From Thalassotalea sediminis (GTDB lineage Bacteria > Pseudomonadota > Gammaproteobacteria > Enterobacterales > Alteromonadaceae), in NCBI RefSeq assembly GCF_030295915.1, contig NZ_AP027361.1:3038001-3102000 (forward strand): 64,000 nucleotides of DNA. Direction: 5' to 3'. Below are positions 33,602-43,800 of the stretch, piece by piece. Numbering within the stretch: position 1 is the first letter of the stretch; the number at the start of each line of letters is the position of its first letter. The position numbers and the translations under genes are program-made. The notes under the pieces are model-generated. The model was not told where the DNA came from. It worked only from the letters and a program-made list of their open reading frames with translations, and did not search any database.

Positions 33602-35308
33602 ATGAAAGGACTGCATCAACAATCCAGTGTTTTATCAGCTTTATCTAAGCATGATTTAGTACCGACTGAAATGGTCGATCAAATCAGTGCTGACTTTATT
33701 CAACAAAAAAAACCTTTCGTTCGTTACCTCGTTGAAGACAAGCACTTTAATGCACAGAATATTGCCGCTATTTTATCCAAAAGTTTTGGTTACCCGTTAA
33801 TTGACTTATCACATTTTGATACCAGCCTTGTTCCAGAGGGGATCCGCAACGAAAAGTTAATTCGTAAACACAACGCTCTTCCTTTATTTTTACGCGGTAA
33901 AGTACTGTATGTGGCTATTTCTGATCCAACCAACTTGGATGCCTTAGAAGAAATACAATTTAATACCGGCTTTACTACGGAATTGGTCTTAGTCAATGAA
34001 AAAGGCTTACATGACTGCATAGAAAAAGTATTGGAAGAAGAAAGTGGCGCACTTGATATCAGTGATATTGATACCGAAGAGCTTTCAGGTATTGACGTTC
34101 AAGAAGAACGTAAAGATGACGATGACGTACCTTCAGGTGATAAAGAAGATGCGCCTATCGTTGTTTATATTAATAAAATACTGTTAGATGCAATAAAAAA
34201 AGGGGCTTCCGATTTACATTTTGAACCTTATGAGAAAGCCTATCGCATCCGTTTTCGTATTGATGGTATTTTAACCGAAGTTGCCAAGCCTCCTGTTGCT
34301 TTATCTTCTCGCATGGCAGCACGGTTAAAAGTGATGTCTAAATTAGATATTGCAGAGCGTAGGGTTCCACAAGATGGACGCATAAAACTCGCGTTATCAA
34401 AACGAAAGTCGATTGATTTTCGTGTATCTACTTTACCCACCATGTGGGGCGAAAAAATCGTAATGCGTATTCTGGACTCTTCCAGTGCCATGCTAGGAAT
34501 TGATATGCTCGGCTACGAACCCGAACAGAAAAAGATTTATATGGATGCGCTAGCACAGCCACAAGGTATGATTTTAGTAACAGGGCCAACAGGCTCAGGT
34601 AAAACAGTCTCACTCTATACTGGCTTAAATATTTTAAACACATCAGAACGCAATATCTCTACTGCTGAAGATCCGGTTGAAATTAACTTAGAAGGTATTA
34701 ATCAAGTTCAAATTAATACGAAAGCAGGGTTAACATTCCCGAGTGCTTTACGCTCTTTTTTACGTCAAGATCCAGATATTGTTATGGTAGGTGAAATACG
34801 CGATCTAGAAACAGCAGAAATAGCCATTAAAGCAGCACAAACGGGTCATTTAGTACTTTCTACACTACATACCAATTCCGCCGCCGAAACCTTAACTCGT
34901 CTTTTAAATATGGGCGTGCCTTCATACAATGTTGCCAGCTCTGTAACCATTATTATCGCCCAACGACTTGCCCGACGTTTGTGTGCACAATGTAAAGAAG
35001 AAGAGCATGTACCTGAAGCTGAATTGCTAAATCAAGGCTTTTTACCTGAACAAATTAATAACATGACCTTATATAAACCTGTGGGTTGTGATCAATGTAC
35101 TGGCGGTTATAAAGGTCGCGTCGGTATATATGAAGTTATAAAAATTAACGATCAGATATCTAGCATTATTATGGAAGGTGGAAATTCCTTAGATATTGCC
35201 GCACAATGTCAAAAGGAAGGCTTTAACAATTTACGGCAATCTGGGTTAAAAAAAGCCATGCAAGGTGTCACCAGTTTGGAAGAAGTTAACAGGGTTACGA
35301 AATCATAG
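33602..35308 (+). CDS. pilB: Type IV pilus assembly ATPase PilB
   Basis: 568 residues. The hexameric extension motor for type IV pili. Domains: N-terminal MshEN-like segment (about 10-150), N2 domain, then the GspE-type ATPase with Walker A GPTGSGKT (about 328), Asp box, Walker B VMVGEIRD and His box LSTLHTN. A C-terminal zinc tetracysteine is formed by CAQCKEEE and [17 protein letters not shown]. It starts 160 bp after the second pilin and ends 31 bp before pilC, the order pilA-pilB-pilC-pilD found in Vibrio and Pseudomonas. Confidence 0.96.
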   Translation: MKGLHQQSSVLSALSKHDLVPTEMVDQISADFIQQKKPFVRYLVEDKHFNAQNIAAILSKSFGYPLIDLSHFDTSLVPEGIRNEKLIRKHNALPLFLRGKVLYVAISDPTNLDALEEIQFNTGFTTELVLVNEKGLHDCIEKVLEEESGALDISDIDTEELSGIDVQEERKDDDDVPSGDKEDAPIVVYINKILLDAIKKGASDLHFEPYEKAYRIRFRIDGILTEVAKPPVALSSRMAARLKVMSKLDIAERRVPQDGRIKLALSKRKSIDFRVSTLPTMWGEKIVMRILDSSSAMLGIDMLGYEPEQKKIYMDALAQPQGMILVTGPTGSGKTVSLYTGLNILNTSERNISTAEDPVEINLEGINQVQINTKAGLTFPSALRSFLRQDPDIVMVGEIRDLETAEIAIKAAQTGHLVLSTLHTNSAAETLTRLLNMGVPSYNVASSVTIIIAQRLARRLCAQCKEEEHVPEAELLNQGFLPEQINNMTLYKPVGCDQCTGGYKGRVGIYEVIKINDQISSIIMEGGNSLDIAAQCQKEGFNNLRQSGLKKAMQGVTSLEEVNRVTKS

Positions 35309-35339
35309 CAACCACACTCAGCGATAGCAGGAACCGTAT

Positions 35340-36587
35340 ATGGCAGTGTCAGCAAAACAAGCGAAAATAGCCGCCCCTAAAGCACTCGATGTCTTTATCT
35401 GGCAAGGGGTAAACCGTAAAGGTAAAAAAGTTAACGGTGAGCTTTCTGCTGTCAATATGATGGAGCTAAAAGCGCAACTTCGTAAGCAAGGCATCACACC
35501 TGGACGCGTAAAGAAGAAACCTAAGCCCCTTTTTGGGCTGGGTGGTGATAAAGCCTTAACCCCAGCAGATATTGCCGAAATTACCAGGCAAATTGCAACC
35601 ATGTTAAACGCAGGTGTTCCCCTCGTACAGACGATTGAAATGATCGGCAATGGTCATAACAATGGTAACATGCAAAAATTATTAGGCGATATAGGTAACA
35701 AATTACAATCAGGTATTCCTCTATCAGATTGTTTACGTGAGCACCCACGCTACTTTGACGACTTATATTGCGATTTAGTCAACTCTGGTGAGCAATCTGG
35801 GTCGCTAGAAACCATTTACGATAGAATTGCGACCTACAAAGAAAAAGCAGAAGCGCTAAAATCTAAGATAAAAAAAGCAATGACCTACCCTATCGCGGTA
35901 TTAGTGGTTGCGGCTATTGTAACTTCTATTTTATTAATTTTTGTAGTACCGGTTTTTAAAGACATCTTTGACAGTTTTGGTGCGGAGCTGCCCGCATTTA
36001 CATTACTCGTCCTTGCTATTTCTGAGTTTATGCAAGCCTATTGGTATATCGGGTTAGGTATTTTATTTGCCGCTGGTTTCTTATTCAAACGCGCTCATCG
36101 AAAAAGCTTAAAATTGCGGGATACCGTTGATAAAAATATTTTAAAATTGCCCGTTATTGGCGACCTGTTAAAAAAAGCTGCAGTTGCACGTTACGCTCGT
36201 ACACTATCTACTACCTTTGCTGCCGGTGTTCCTTTGCCAGATGCATTAGAGTCAGCCGCTGGTGCGTCAGGTAACGCCGTATTTCGCGATGCAATATTGG
36301 AGATACGCGCAGAAGTATCTTCTGGTATGCAAATGAACTTAGCTATGCGTAACTGTAATATCTTCCCTGATATGGTTATTCAAATGGTAGCAATAGGTGA
36401 AGAATCAGGTGCTGTTGATGACATGCTATCAAAAGTAGCAACGGTATATGAGCAACAAGTTGACGATGCCGTAGATTCATTAACTAGCTTACTTGAGCCA
36501 ATGATTATGGCCGTGTTAGGCGTTGTCATAGGTGGTTTAATTATTGCGATGTACTTGCCTATTTTCCAAATTGGCCAAGTGGTTTAA
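35340..36587 (+). CDS. pilC: Type IV pilus inner-membrane platform protein PilC
   Basis: 415 residues. Two GspF domains are visible: about 78-200 (RQIATMLNAGVPLVQTIEMIGNG) and about 278-400 (ARYARTLSTTFAAGVPLPDALESAAG), with three TM helices (AVLVVAAIVTSILLIFVVPVF, WYIGLGILFAAGFLF, MIMAVLGVVIGGLIIAMYLPIF). PilC couples the PilB/PilT motors to pilin insertion. An AGGA precedes the ATG at 35340. The N-terminal WQGVNRKGKKVNGEL segment is typical. Confidence 0.95.
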   Translation: MAVSAKQAKIAAPKALDVFIWQGVNRKGKKVNGELSAVNMMELKAQLRKQGITPGRVKKKPKPLFGLGGDKALTPADIAEITRQIATMLNAGVPLVQTIEMIGNGHNNGNMQKLLGDIGNKLQSGIPLSDCLREHPRYFDDLYCDLVNSGEQSGSLETIYDRIATYKEKAEALKSKIKKAMTYPIAVLVVAAIVTSILLIFVVPVFKDIFDSFGAELPAFTLLVLAISEFMQAYWYIGLGILFAAGFLFKRAHRKSLKLRDTVDKNILKLPVIGDLLKKAAVARYARTLSTTFAAGVPLPDALESAAGASGNAVFRDAILEIRAEVSSGMQMNLAMRNCNIFPDMVIQMVAIGEESGAVDDMLSKVATVYEQQVDDAVDSLTSLLEPMIMAVLGVVIGGLIIAMYLPIFQIGQVV

Positions 36588-36665
36588 TAACAAAAAATCT
36601 TGTTAGTTTTCTTTTTAAAAGCATTCGCTTACACTGTGCTTAGTTTCAACTAAGGCAGTGTTATT

Positions 36666-37550
36666 GTGTTTGAAAATTTCCAACTTTTATTTACTGAATA
36701 CCCACTGAGCTTTTATATCACCATAGGTATACTCGGCTTACTGATAGGTAGCTTTTTAAATGTCGTTATTTATCGTTTCCCCAAAATGCTGGAATATACT
36801 TGGTATCAGGAATGCCGAGAATTCTTAGCCGATGAAATTTCCAGTAAACCTAAAAAAGAAATAAAACAAATAACCTTATCTACACCGTCCTCCTGCTGTC
36901 CTCATTGCCAACATAAGATCCGATTTTACGAAAATGTACCGGTATTAAGTTGGTTAGTTTTAGGTGGTAAATGTAGTCAATGTAAACAAGCCATTTCGAA
37001 ACGTTACCCTATTATAGAAGCCGTTACAGCAATATTAAGTGTCGTTATTGCTTACCACTACGGTTTTGAGCCTATCACGCTAGCCATGTTATTGTTGACC
37101 TGGGGGCTAATTTGTCTAACCATGATAGACTTTGATCATATGCTATTACCCGATCAAATAACCTACCCCTTATTATGGTTAGGGCTGTTAATCAATATCA
37201 ATGGCACACTCGTACCATTAGAGCAGTCTGTAATTGGCGCAGTAGCTGGCTATATGAGTCTATACAGTGTTTTTTGGTTATTCAAATTAGTAACAGGCAA
37301 GGAAGGAATGGGCCATGGTGACTTTAAACTCTTTGCTGTTTTTGGCGCCTGGATGGGCTGGCAACTTTTACCCTTATTAATACTCATGTCTTCTTTTGCA
37401 GGTGCAATTATTGGTATAACGCTAATGTTAGTTAAGGGTCATCAACGCGGTCAGGCGATTCCATTTGGGCCTTACATCGCCATTGCCGGCTGGGTATGTT
37501 TAATATGGGGCCAAAGCATTTGGCAATGGTATTTGGAGTTACTGCATTAA
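36666..37550 (+). CDS. pilD: Prepilin peptidase / N-methyltransferase PilD
   Basis: 294 residues starting at GTG, preceded by AAGGCAG. It cleaves prepilin leaders and methylates the new N-terminus. A zinc tetracysteine is formed by CCPHC and CSQC between the first two TM segments. The two catalytic aspartates lie in DFDHMLLPD and the GMGHGDFKL (GxGD) loop. About eight TM helices are present. The stop overlaps the coaE start (TAATG). The same enzyme would also process type II secretion pseudopilins, whose genes are not in this window. Confidence 0.95.
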   Translation: MFENFQLLFTEYPLSFYITIGILGLLIGSFLNVVIYRFPKMLEYTWYQECREFLADEISSKPKKEIKQITLSTPSSCCPHCQHKIRFYENVPVLSWLVLGGKCSQCKQAISKRYPIIEAVTAILSVVIAYHYGFEPITLAMLLLTWGLICLTMIDFDHMLLPDQITYPLLWLGLLININGTLVPLEQSVIGAVAGYMSLYSVFWLFKLVTGKEGMGHGDFKLFAVFGAWMGWQLLPLLILMSSFAGAIIGITLMLVKGHQRGQAIPFGPYIAIAGWVCLIWGQSIWQWYLELLH

Positions 37551-38155
37551 TGTCTGCGTTCGTTATCGGTTTAACAGGTGGCATTGGTAGTGGCAAAACT
37601 ACCGTATCAAATCAACTAGCCAATTATGGTATCGAAGTTGTTGATGCAGATGTTATCGCACGCGATGTTGTCGCAAAAGATACAATCGGCTTAAAAAGAA
37701 TAAGCGAGCACTTTGGTTCGAGCATTCTAACACAAAGCGGCGAACTGAATCGTCAAGCGCTCAGAAACATTGTATTTAACAATGAAGAAGAAAAACAATG
37801 GTTAAACAACCTGCTTCATCCGTTAATTAGAGAAAACATTCTGGTAAAACTCAAACAAGCGAACAGCCCTTATGTCATCTTATCAGCCCCTTTACTGTTC
37901 GAGAATAACTTACAACGCTATACCAATAGAAACCTATTAATCGATATAGAAGAACCACTACAAATTGCTCGAAGCATAAAGCGTGATAACAGCAATGAAA
38001 GAGAAATTCGCGCGATTATTGCTAGCCAAATGCCAAGAACGCAAAAACAAGCACTTGCCGACGACATTATTAACAATTCAAACTTAACATTTGACGAATT
38101 AGCAAATAAGGTAGGGGCTATACACAATCAATACCTTGCCCTAGCAAAAAATTAA
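37550..38155 (+). CDS. coaE: Dephospho-CoA kinase
   Basis: 201 residues from the ATG at 37550 that shares its A with the pilD stop; a frame that begins inside pilD at 37496 is rejected. It phosphorylates the ribose 3'-OH of dephospho-CoA, the last step of CoA synthesis. The P-loop GLTGGIGSGKTT starts at residue 7, with DADVIARD, HPLIRE and LSAPLLFENNL as family motifs. GGAG lies 12 bases upstream in pilD. The pilD-coaE-zapD-yacG order is conserved in gammaproteobacteria. Confidence 0.95.
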   Translation: MSAFVIGLTGGIGSGKTTVSNQLANYGIEVVDADVIARDVVAKDTIGLKRISEHFGSSILTQSGELNRQALRNIVFNNEEEKQWLNNLLHPLIRENILVKLKQANSPYVILSAPLLFENNLQRYTNRNLLIDIEEPLQIARSIKRDNSNEREIRAIIASQMPRTQKQALADDIINNSNLTFDELANKVGAIHNQYLALAKN

Positions 38156-38243
38156 ACATTATTTCAACTATTTGAGTAAAAAATTAGCCATTTAATAGTT
38201 GTATGGTTAAGATAAGGGGTTAGATATCCAGTAAAAAGTGATT

Positions 38244-38990
38244 ATGACTAGCATTTTATACGAACACCCTTTAAACGAACGGATCCGAAACTATTTAAAG
38301 CTCGAGCAACTATTCGTTCAAGTGGAGGAGTGCTTAACGCTTGAAGTCGCGTTAAGCCATCAAGTGTTTTTTAATGCGCTATTTGCAATTATTGATACCC
38401 TCGAAAGAAATGACATTCGTGGCGACATTATTAAAGATCTAGAAAAGCTTGAACAAAATTTAGTGGTATGGTCTAAATCGCCAGATGTAGATAGCAGTGC
38501 ACTTCAAGAGACATTAAAAGAAACCGTAGCATTACTTTGCCAGTTGAAAACCCCCTCTCCCCAGTGGATGACACTTAAAGATGATAAATTTTTAGCGAGT
38601 TTAAAACAGCGCTTTGCCATTCAAGGTGGTAGTTCGAGCTTTGACTTACCACAGCTTAAGTTTTGGTTGGTTCAACCAGCGCAAAAGGCTCAAAAACAAC
38701 AAGCAGAGTGGTTACACTTGCTAGCACACATCCAACAAGCTCTCGCACTTATTCTTAAATTTATTCGCCAACGAGGGACGTTTGAAACCATAAAAACAAA
38801 TAATGGTTTTTTCCAAGAAAGTGGCGAAGGACTGTTATTACTTCGCATTAAAGTGCGAGAAGACGCAGAGTATTACCCGACAGTAAGTGGTAATAAATTT
38901 CGTTATTCTATAAGGTTTATGTGTCCATGCGAACAAACAGGCAGAAAATACTGCGACCTCGCAATCCCTTTTGATTTAGCGCGCTGTTAA
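38244..38990 (+). CDS. zapD: Cell division protein ZapD
   Basis: 248 residues from the ATG at 38244; a GTG at 38238 would add two. ZapD crosslinks FtsZ filaments at the Z-ring. Sequence matches to E. coli ZapD include YEHPLNERIRNYLKLE at the start, the GGSSSFDLPQLKFWL segment in the middle, NGFFQESG, and IRFMCPCEQTGR near the end. It is mostly helical with a C-terminal beta-rich part. It sits between coaE and yacG and probably shares their transcript. Confidence 0.93.
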   Translation: MTSILYEHPLNERIRNYLKLEQLFVQVEECLTLEVALSHQVFFNALFAIIDTLERNDIRGDIIKDLEKLEQNLVVWSKSPDVDSSALQETLKETVALLCQLKTPSPQWMTLKDDKFLASLKQRFAIQGGSSSFDLPQLKFWLVQPAQKAQKQQAEWLHLLAHIQQALALILKFIRQRGTFETIKTNNGFFQESGEGLLLLRIKVREDAEYYPTVSGNKFRYSIRFMCPCEQTGRKYCDLAIPFDLARC

Positions 38991-39056
38991 TCGAATTGCA
39001 TATCCATTCCATCGTTTAAGCATTATAATACCGTCAATATGTTGGAGGTATTAACG

Positions 39057-39293
39057 ATGACACTAAAAGTTAACTGCCCTACTTGTAATAAAGAAGTAGT
39101 TTGGCAAACATCAAGTAAATTTAGGCCCTTTTGCAGTGATCGATGTCGACTTATCGACCTTGGTGATTGGGCGGAAGAAAATCATAAAATTTCACAGCCA
39201 GTACAACAAGATGTAAAGCTTAGTGAAGAAATGCTCGATCAGTTAGAAGATGAATTATTGCAGCATAGTAAATTTTTTATTGAACCCGAGTAA
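39057..39293 (+). CDS. yacG: DNA gyrase inhibitor / zinc-binding protein YacG
   Basis: 78 residues from the ATG at 39057, preceded by a strong GGAGG 10 bases upstream. The zinc-binding C4 motif is CPTC near residue 7 and CSDRCRLID about 20 residues later, followed by [11 protein letters not shown], the family core. YacG binds the GyrB C-terminal domain and inhibits gyrase in E. coli. The stop codon is part of a 25-bp palindrome (39288-39312) shared with the convergent mutT. Confidence 0.93.
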   Translation: MTLKVNCPTCNKEVVWQTSSKFRPFCSDRCRLIDLGDWAEENHKISQPVQQDVKLSEEMLDQLEDELLQHSKFFIEPE

Positions 39294-39312
39294 GTGATGG
39301 CATCACTTACTC
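39288..39312. terminator. Palindrome overlapping two convergent stop codons
   Basis: GAGTAAGTGATG-G-CATCACTTACTC is perfect with 12-base arms. The left arm contains the yacG TAA and the right arm contains the mutT stop (as TTA in the plus strand). With no T-run, it probably works as a 3'-end hairpin or weak terminator for both transcripts. Confidence 0.75.
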
Positions 39313-39720
39313 AACACGGTTTTCTTTAAACCAAGAAATAACAGCTTCTACAATGGCATCATTGGCCTTCGGAAAATCTAACGCCTGTAGTTCTTCTAAG
39401 GCATACCATCCTTCTTCTTGCCCCTCTTGTGCTTGAGGTTCTCCTTGGTAATTATTGACAATATACACATCTAATAATACGCATTTATCACCATAATCAT
39501 GTGATATTTTGATCAAAGGTATACAGGATAGTGTATCTATCGCTATTTCCTCTTGGAGCTCTCGATATAAAGCACCGTAGACACTTTCTCCATGCTCTAC
39601 CTTACCGCCAGGAAATTCCCATTTGCCACCTTGATGGACATTATCAAGTCGTTTAGTGAGAAAAATTTGACCATTATTAATGACAACACCCACTGCAACA
39701 TGCACTTCTTTGGTACTCAT
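39307..39720 (-). CDS. mutT: 8-oxo-dGTP diphosphatase MutT
   Basis: 137 residues. The Nudix box is complete: GGKVEHGESVYGALYRELQEEI, with the catalytic REx2EE glutamates. The start VHVAVGVVINNGQIFLTKR and the WEFPGGK strand match MutT, which removes oxidised guanine nucleotides and prevents AT-to-CG transversions. It is the last gene before the palindrome with yacG. In E. coli mutT follows secA too, and here the terminator of secA separates them. Confidence 0.93.
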   Translation of the reverse strand: MSTKEVHVAVGVVINNGQIFLTKRLDNVHQGGKWEFPGGKVEHGESVYGALYRELQEEIAIDTLSCIPLIKISHDYGDKCVLLDVYIVNNYQGEPQAQEGQEEGWYALEELQALDFPKANDAIVEAVISWFKENRVE

Positions 39721-39752
39721 ACTTACCCTTTGTATCGCTAACGTTCAGCCAT

Positions 39753-39780
39753 TAAAAAGGGCTTGATAAAAGCCCTTTTA
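39753..39780 (-). terminator. Rho-independent terminator of secA (beyond the MITE copy)
   Basis: On the minus strand TAAAAGGGCTT-TTATC-AAGCCCTTTTTA, with T-runs on both strands. It lies just downstream of the MITE-like element that follows secA, so the element is in the secA transcript's 3' tail. Confidence 0.88.
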
Positions 39781-39785
39781 TATTA

Positions 39786-40047
39786 GAGTCTGTTGATCTT
39801 TTGAGATTAAATTTTGTTCGAACTAAACGCTTTTTGTTCAAGGCGTGAGCAATGTCGCATGGTTATTCCATGTAAATTGCGAACAACGATGAAGAAATAG
39901 CGTTTAACTGAACCCAGAGGGCAGCGTTTTTTGGTATTTATACGTCGTTATTGCTTTTTCATGTGGAATAACCACATATTAATCGCAATGCCTTGTCTAA
40001 ATACCAATAAACTGCTGCAAAAATAAACACGAAAGATCAACAGACCC
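39786..40047 (-). mobile_element. 262-bp MITE-like foldback element, copy 2 (inverted relative to copy 1)
   Basis: Same length as copy 1 and about 96% identical to its reverse complement (about 10 differences, no indels). Terminal repeats are GAGTCTGTTGATC (one mismatch) and GATCAACAGACCC, flanked by TA at 39784-39785 and 40048-40049. It lies 22 bp after the secA stop and 5 bp before the secA terminator. Each half can fold on itself, so an RNA copy would make a long imperfect hairpin. The transposase needed is not in the window. Confidence 0.85.
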
Positions 40048-40069
40048 TAGAATCTAAAACGTGAAAATG

Positions 40070-42769
40070 CTACGTTAGTTTGCCATGGCATTGCTTATAC
40101 TTCTTACCTGAACCACACGGACAAGGTTCATTTCGACCAACCCGAGGGATTGCATTCTCATTAGATGACGCACTTGCAGATTCGTGCGTAAACTCTTTTG
40201 GTACTTCTTCCGCTTTACGGTGCTGTTCTTCAACAGCATCTACATCAGATTCCGCCTGTATACGCACTTTCGACAATATGCCTACAACATCATGCTTAAG
40301 ATTTTCTAACATTTCAGAGAAAAGTTCAAAAGATTCACGCTTGTACTCTTGTTTAGGGTTTTTCTGGGCATAACCACGTAAACCAATACCTTGACGAAGA
40401 TGGTCCATGGCAGCTAAATGCTCTTTCCAGTGTGAATCTAAGCTTTGTAACATTACCGCTTTTTCAAACTGGCGCAATACATCCGGACCAACCATTTCTT
40501 CTTTATTTTGATATTCTTGTTCGATATTTTCTAATATCTTTTCTTTTAACGTTTCTTCGTACAATTTACTGTCTTCAGCTAACCATTTTGCGATAGGCAT
40601 TTCTATTGCAAAATCACCTTTTAAACGTTCTTCCAATCCAGGAATATCCCACATTTCTTCAAGTGATTGAGGCGGAATATGTTGTTCTATAACCGAATTA
40701 ACAACATCACTGCGAATATTCGCAATAACGTCTTTGATATCGGCTTCATCCATCAACTCATTACGTTGTTCGTAAATAACTTTACGTTGATCATTAGCGA
40801 CATCATCATACTCTAATAATTGCTTACGCACATCAAAGTTACGTCCTTCAACTTTACGTTGCGCATTTTCAATGCTTTTCGTTACCCAAGGATGTTCAAT
40901 CGCCTCACCACGTTCCATACCAAGCTTTCGCATCATATTGGTAATACGCTCAGAGGCAAATATACGCATTAACGAATCTTCCATTGAAAGATAAAAACGC
41001 GTAGATCCTGGGTCACCCTGACGACCAGAACGACCACGTAACTGGTTATCAATTCGACGAGACTCATGACGCTCTGTTGCAACGATATGCAAGCCGCCAA
41101 GTTCGAGTACTTTATTATGCTCTTCTTGCCACGCTTCTTTCGTTTTTGCGATTTTTTCTTCACTTGGGTCTTTTAAAGCTGCTATTGCAGAATCTAAATT
41201 ACCACCAAGTACAATATCTGTACCACGACCAGCCATGTTAGTCGCGATTGTTACCGCACCCACTTTACCCGCTTGTGCTACGATTTCCGCTTCCTGCTGG
41301 TGGAATTTAGCATTTAGAACTTTATGCTTTATTTTAGCTTTTTTAAGATACGCTGATAAGAATTCTGACGTTTCAATACTTATAGTACCTACAAGTACTG
41401 GCTGACCACGCTCAACACAGTCTTTAATGTCTTCTAAAATAGCTTCAAACTTTTCTTCTGCAGTAAGGTATATTAAGTCAGCCATATCCTTACGAACCAT
41501 AGGCTGATTTGTCGGAATAATTACCGTCTCCAAACCATAAATATGATTAAATTCAAAGGCTTCTGTATCGGCTGTACCTGTCATCCCCGATAATTTATTG
41601 TAAATACGGAAAAAGTTTTGGAAAGTAATAGAGGCAAGTGTTTGGTTTTCATTTTGAATGTTTACACCCTCTTTCGCTTCTACCGCTTGGTGTAAACCTT
41701 CTGACCAACGTCGACCTTCCATTGTACGGCCAGTGTGCTCATCAACAATTACAATTTCATCATCCTTAACAATGTAATCAACATCTTTTTGGAAAAGTTT
41801 GTGTGCTCTTAGCGCAGCCATTACATGATGTAATAAAGTAATGTTGCTCGCTGAAAACAGAGAGTCGCCCTCTTCAATTAAACCTTTTTCTTGTAAGATC
41901 TGCTCTATGCGAATTTGGCCACGTTCAGTAAGGTAAATTTGTTTCGCTTTTTCGTCTAAAGTGTAATCACCTTCAACAAAGTCTGCAGATTGTCCTGTTT
42001 CTTCATCTTTATCTTCTTCATTTTGTAAGTCGAGTGAAGGGACAATAGTGTTAATTAATTTGTAAAGTTCAGAGCTGTCTTCTGCCGCACCTGAAATAAT
42101 CAATGGTGTACGAGCTTCATCAATTAAGATTGAATCTACCTCATCGACAACGGCAAAATTTAACGGTTTTTGCACACGTTCTTCTGGCGAGAAAGCCATA
42201 TTGTCGCGCAAATAATCAAAACCAAATTCATTGTTTGTGCCGTATGTTATATCCGATTCATAGGCTGCCTTTTTATCTGGATGAGACATGCCCGGAATAT
42301 TACAACCAACGGTTAAACCTAAAAATTCAAATAATGGACGAGACCAATCAGCATCACGTTTTGCTAAGTAATCATTAACAGTAACAACATGAACACCTTT
42401 CCCAGTAAGCGCATTCAAATAAGAGGGTAGCGTTGCTGTTAAGGTTTTACCTTCACCAGTGCGCATCTCAGCAATTTTACCGTCATTTAATACCATGCCA
42501 CCAATCATTTGCACATCAAAGTGACGCATGCCAAAAACACGTTTACTTGCTTCTCGCACAACGGCAAAAGCTTCCGGTAAAATATCGTTTAAAGACTCAT
42601 TGTTTGCTAATCGCTCTTTGAACTCACCAGTTTTTGCTTTTAGTTCTTCGTCGCTTAATGCTTCGATTGTTGGCTCTAGAGCATTTATTTTTTCTACTTC
42701 TTTGCGCATTTGTTTGATAAGTCGATCATTACGACTACCAAACAGCTTTGTCATTAACTTTACAAACAT
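40070..42769 (-). CDS. secA: Preprotein translocase ATPase SecA
   Basis: 899 residues, near E. coli SecA (901). It drives export of unfolded preproteins through SecYEG. Walker A is MRTGEGKT (about 103-110), the DEAD-type box [15 protein letters not shown], and motif [14 protein letters not shown] lies between them. The preprotein crosslinking domain, helical wing and scaffold follow ([28 protein letters not shown]). The C-terminal zinc finger [17 protein letters not shown] binds SecB. It has a long linker before the zinc finger. No secM-type arrest gene precedes it: the upstream gene is an M23 peptidase with its own terminator. Confidence 0.98.
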   Translation of the reverse strand: MFVKLMTKLFGSRNDRLIKQMRKEVEKINALEPTIEALSDEELKAKTGEFKERLANNESLNDILPEAFAVVREASKRVFGMRHFDVQMIGGMVLNDGKIAEMRTGEGKTLTATLPSYLNALTGKGVHVVTVNDYLAKRDADWSRPLFEFLGLTVGCNIPGMSHPDKKAAYESDITYGTNNEFGFDYLRDNMAFSPEERVQKPLNFAVVDEVDSILIDEARTPLIISGAAEDSSELYKLINTIVPSLDLQNEEDKDEETGQSADFVEGDYTLDEKAKQIYLTERGQIRIEQILQEKGLIEEGDSLFSASNITLLHHVMAALRAHKLFQKDVDYIVKDDEIVIVDEHTGRTMEGRRWSEGLHQAVEAKEGVNIQNENQTLASITFQNFFRIYNKLSGMTGTADTEAFEFNHIYGLETVIIPTNQPMVRKDMADLIYLTAEEKFEAILEDIKDCVERGQPVLVGTISIETSEFLSAYLKKAKIKHKVLNAKFHQQEAEIVAQAGKVGAVTIATNMAGRGTDIVLGGNLDSAIAALKDPSEEKIAKTKEAWQEEHNKVLELGGLHIVATERHESRRIDNQLRGRSGRQGDPGSTRFYLSMEDSLMRIFASERITNMMRKLGMERGEAIEHPWVTKSIENAQRKVEGRNFDVRKQLLEYDDVANDQRKVIYEQRNELMDEADIKDVIANIRSDVVNSVIEQHIPPQSLEEMWDIPGLEERLKGDFAIEMPIAKWLAEDSKLYEETLKEKILENIEQEYQNKEEMVGPDVLRQFEKAVMLQSLDSHWKEHLAAMDHLRQGIGLRGYAQKNPKQEYKRESFELFSEMLENLKHDVVGILSKVRIQAESDVDAVEEQHRKAEEVPKEFTHESASASSNENAIPRVGRNEPCPCGSGKKYKQCHGKLT

Positions 42770-42805
42770 TTCGTATAACCATTGTTAGAAGAAAAATCTT
42801 CAGCT

Positions 42806-42841
42806 GATAAAAATAAAAGTGATCGGACTAAGCCGATCACC
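42806..42841 (-). terminator. Rho-independent terminator of the M23 peptidase gene, upstream of secA
   Basis: Minus strand: GTGATCGG-CTTAGT-CCGATCAC followed by TTTTATTTTTAT. It separates secA from the peptidase transcript. Confidence 0.88.
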
Positions 42842-42863
42842 AGAAACTTAATAATATTTTCTA

Positions 42864-43763
42864 TTATTTTGCTTTTCGATACACGTATTTAATTGGATTA
42901 ATTTGGCGATTATTTCGCAATATTTCATAGTGAACATGAGGGCCAGTTGAGCGTCCTGTACTGCCCATACGTGCAATAACTTGACCTTTGGCAACTACAT
43001 CCCCGACTTTTACTAATATTTCTTTATTGTGTCCATAGCGCGTTTTTAACCCCTTTCCATGATTGATTTCAATAAGATTACCGTAACCATAGCGACGATC
43101 CGCCCAAGAGACAACACCTGCTGCTGTTGCTATGATCTCTGCATCTTCTTTACCCGCAAAATCAACCCCTTTATGCATCGCAGGTTTTCCTGTAAAAGGG
43201 TCTTTTCTCGTACCGAAATACGACGAAAGCCAGCCTTTCGTTATAGGTCGACCTGATAAATAACTGGTATTTTCTATATGGTGACCTAACGTCAGAGATT
43301 CAAGCAATTTTAATTGTTTTTCTTCAAACATAAGAGATGATTCAACTTGCGTAATGTCTGCAAGCAACTCTGCTAATGTTTTCGACTGACTTGAAACTGC
43401 GCTTTCAATTGGGCCACCACTCGGTGGCTGAGCTTGGAAATTAAACTCTGTTACTGGAATATTAGCCTCTTCAGCCAATCTGTCACCTAATGCATTTAAA
43501 CGTAAAACTTGGCTTTGCATTTCAGCTAGCTTCATCGTTAACGCAGTGACCTGCTGCTTACTTACCGCGATCGCTTCAGGTTCATTTTCAGGCGTTTTCA
43601 CCATAAAATCAGTAGAATTTGGTACAGCATCAGCAGACATAACAAGATGAACAACAAAACCAGATATGATACCAAAGACCGTAAGCGCAGATAACCAATG
43701 AAACTTATTCAGCTTCATAGAGAATCTTACGTTTTTTCCTCGGTACAGTAGTGTTAAACTCAT
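42864..43763 (-). CDS. M23 family zinc metallopeptidase (LytM-domain), membrane-anchored
   Basis: 299 residues. A TM segment (WLSALTVFGIISGFVVHLVM, about 24-43) is followed by a coiled-coil region (VTALTMKLAEMQSQVLRLNAL, about 70-95, and more to 155) and a C-terminal LytM domain (about 180-295). Zinc ligands are visible as HKGVDFAG, RYGHN and HVHYE, so it should cut peptidoglycan peptides. The domain order resembles EnvC/NlpD-like and MepM-like proteins, with active residues retained. It sits where secM lies in enterobacteria, divergent from dciA by only 37 bp if the ATG at 43763 is used; an internal ATG at 43718 is possible. Confidence 0.88.
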   Translation of the reverse strand: MSLTLLYRGKNVRFSMKLNKFHWLSALTVFGIISGFVVHLVMSADAVPNSTDFMVKTPENEPEAIAVSKQQVTALTMKLAEMQSQVLRLNALGDRLAEEANIPVTEFNFQAQPPSGGPIESAVSSQSKTLAELLADITQVESSLMFEEKQLKLLESLTLGHHIENTSYLSGRPITKGWLSSYFGTRKDPFTGKPAMHKGVDFAGKEDAEIIATAAGVVSWADRRYGYGNLIEINHGKGLKTRYGHNKEILVKVGDVVAKGQVIARMGSTGRSTGPHVHYEILRNNRQINPIKYVYRKAK

Positions 43764-43800
43764 ACTACTAATTTCACCTTATATTGTTAAAACTATTACG

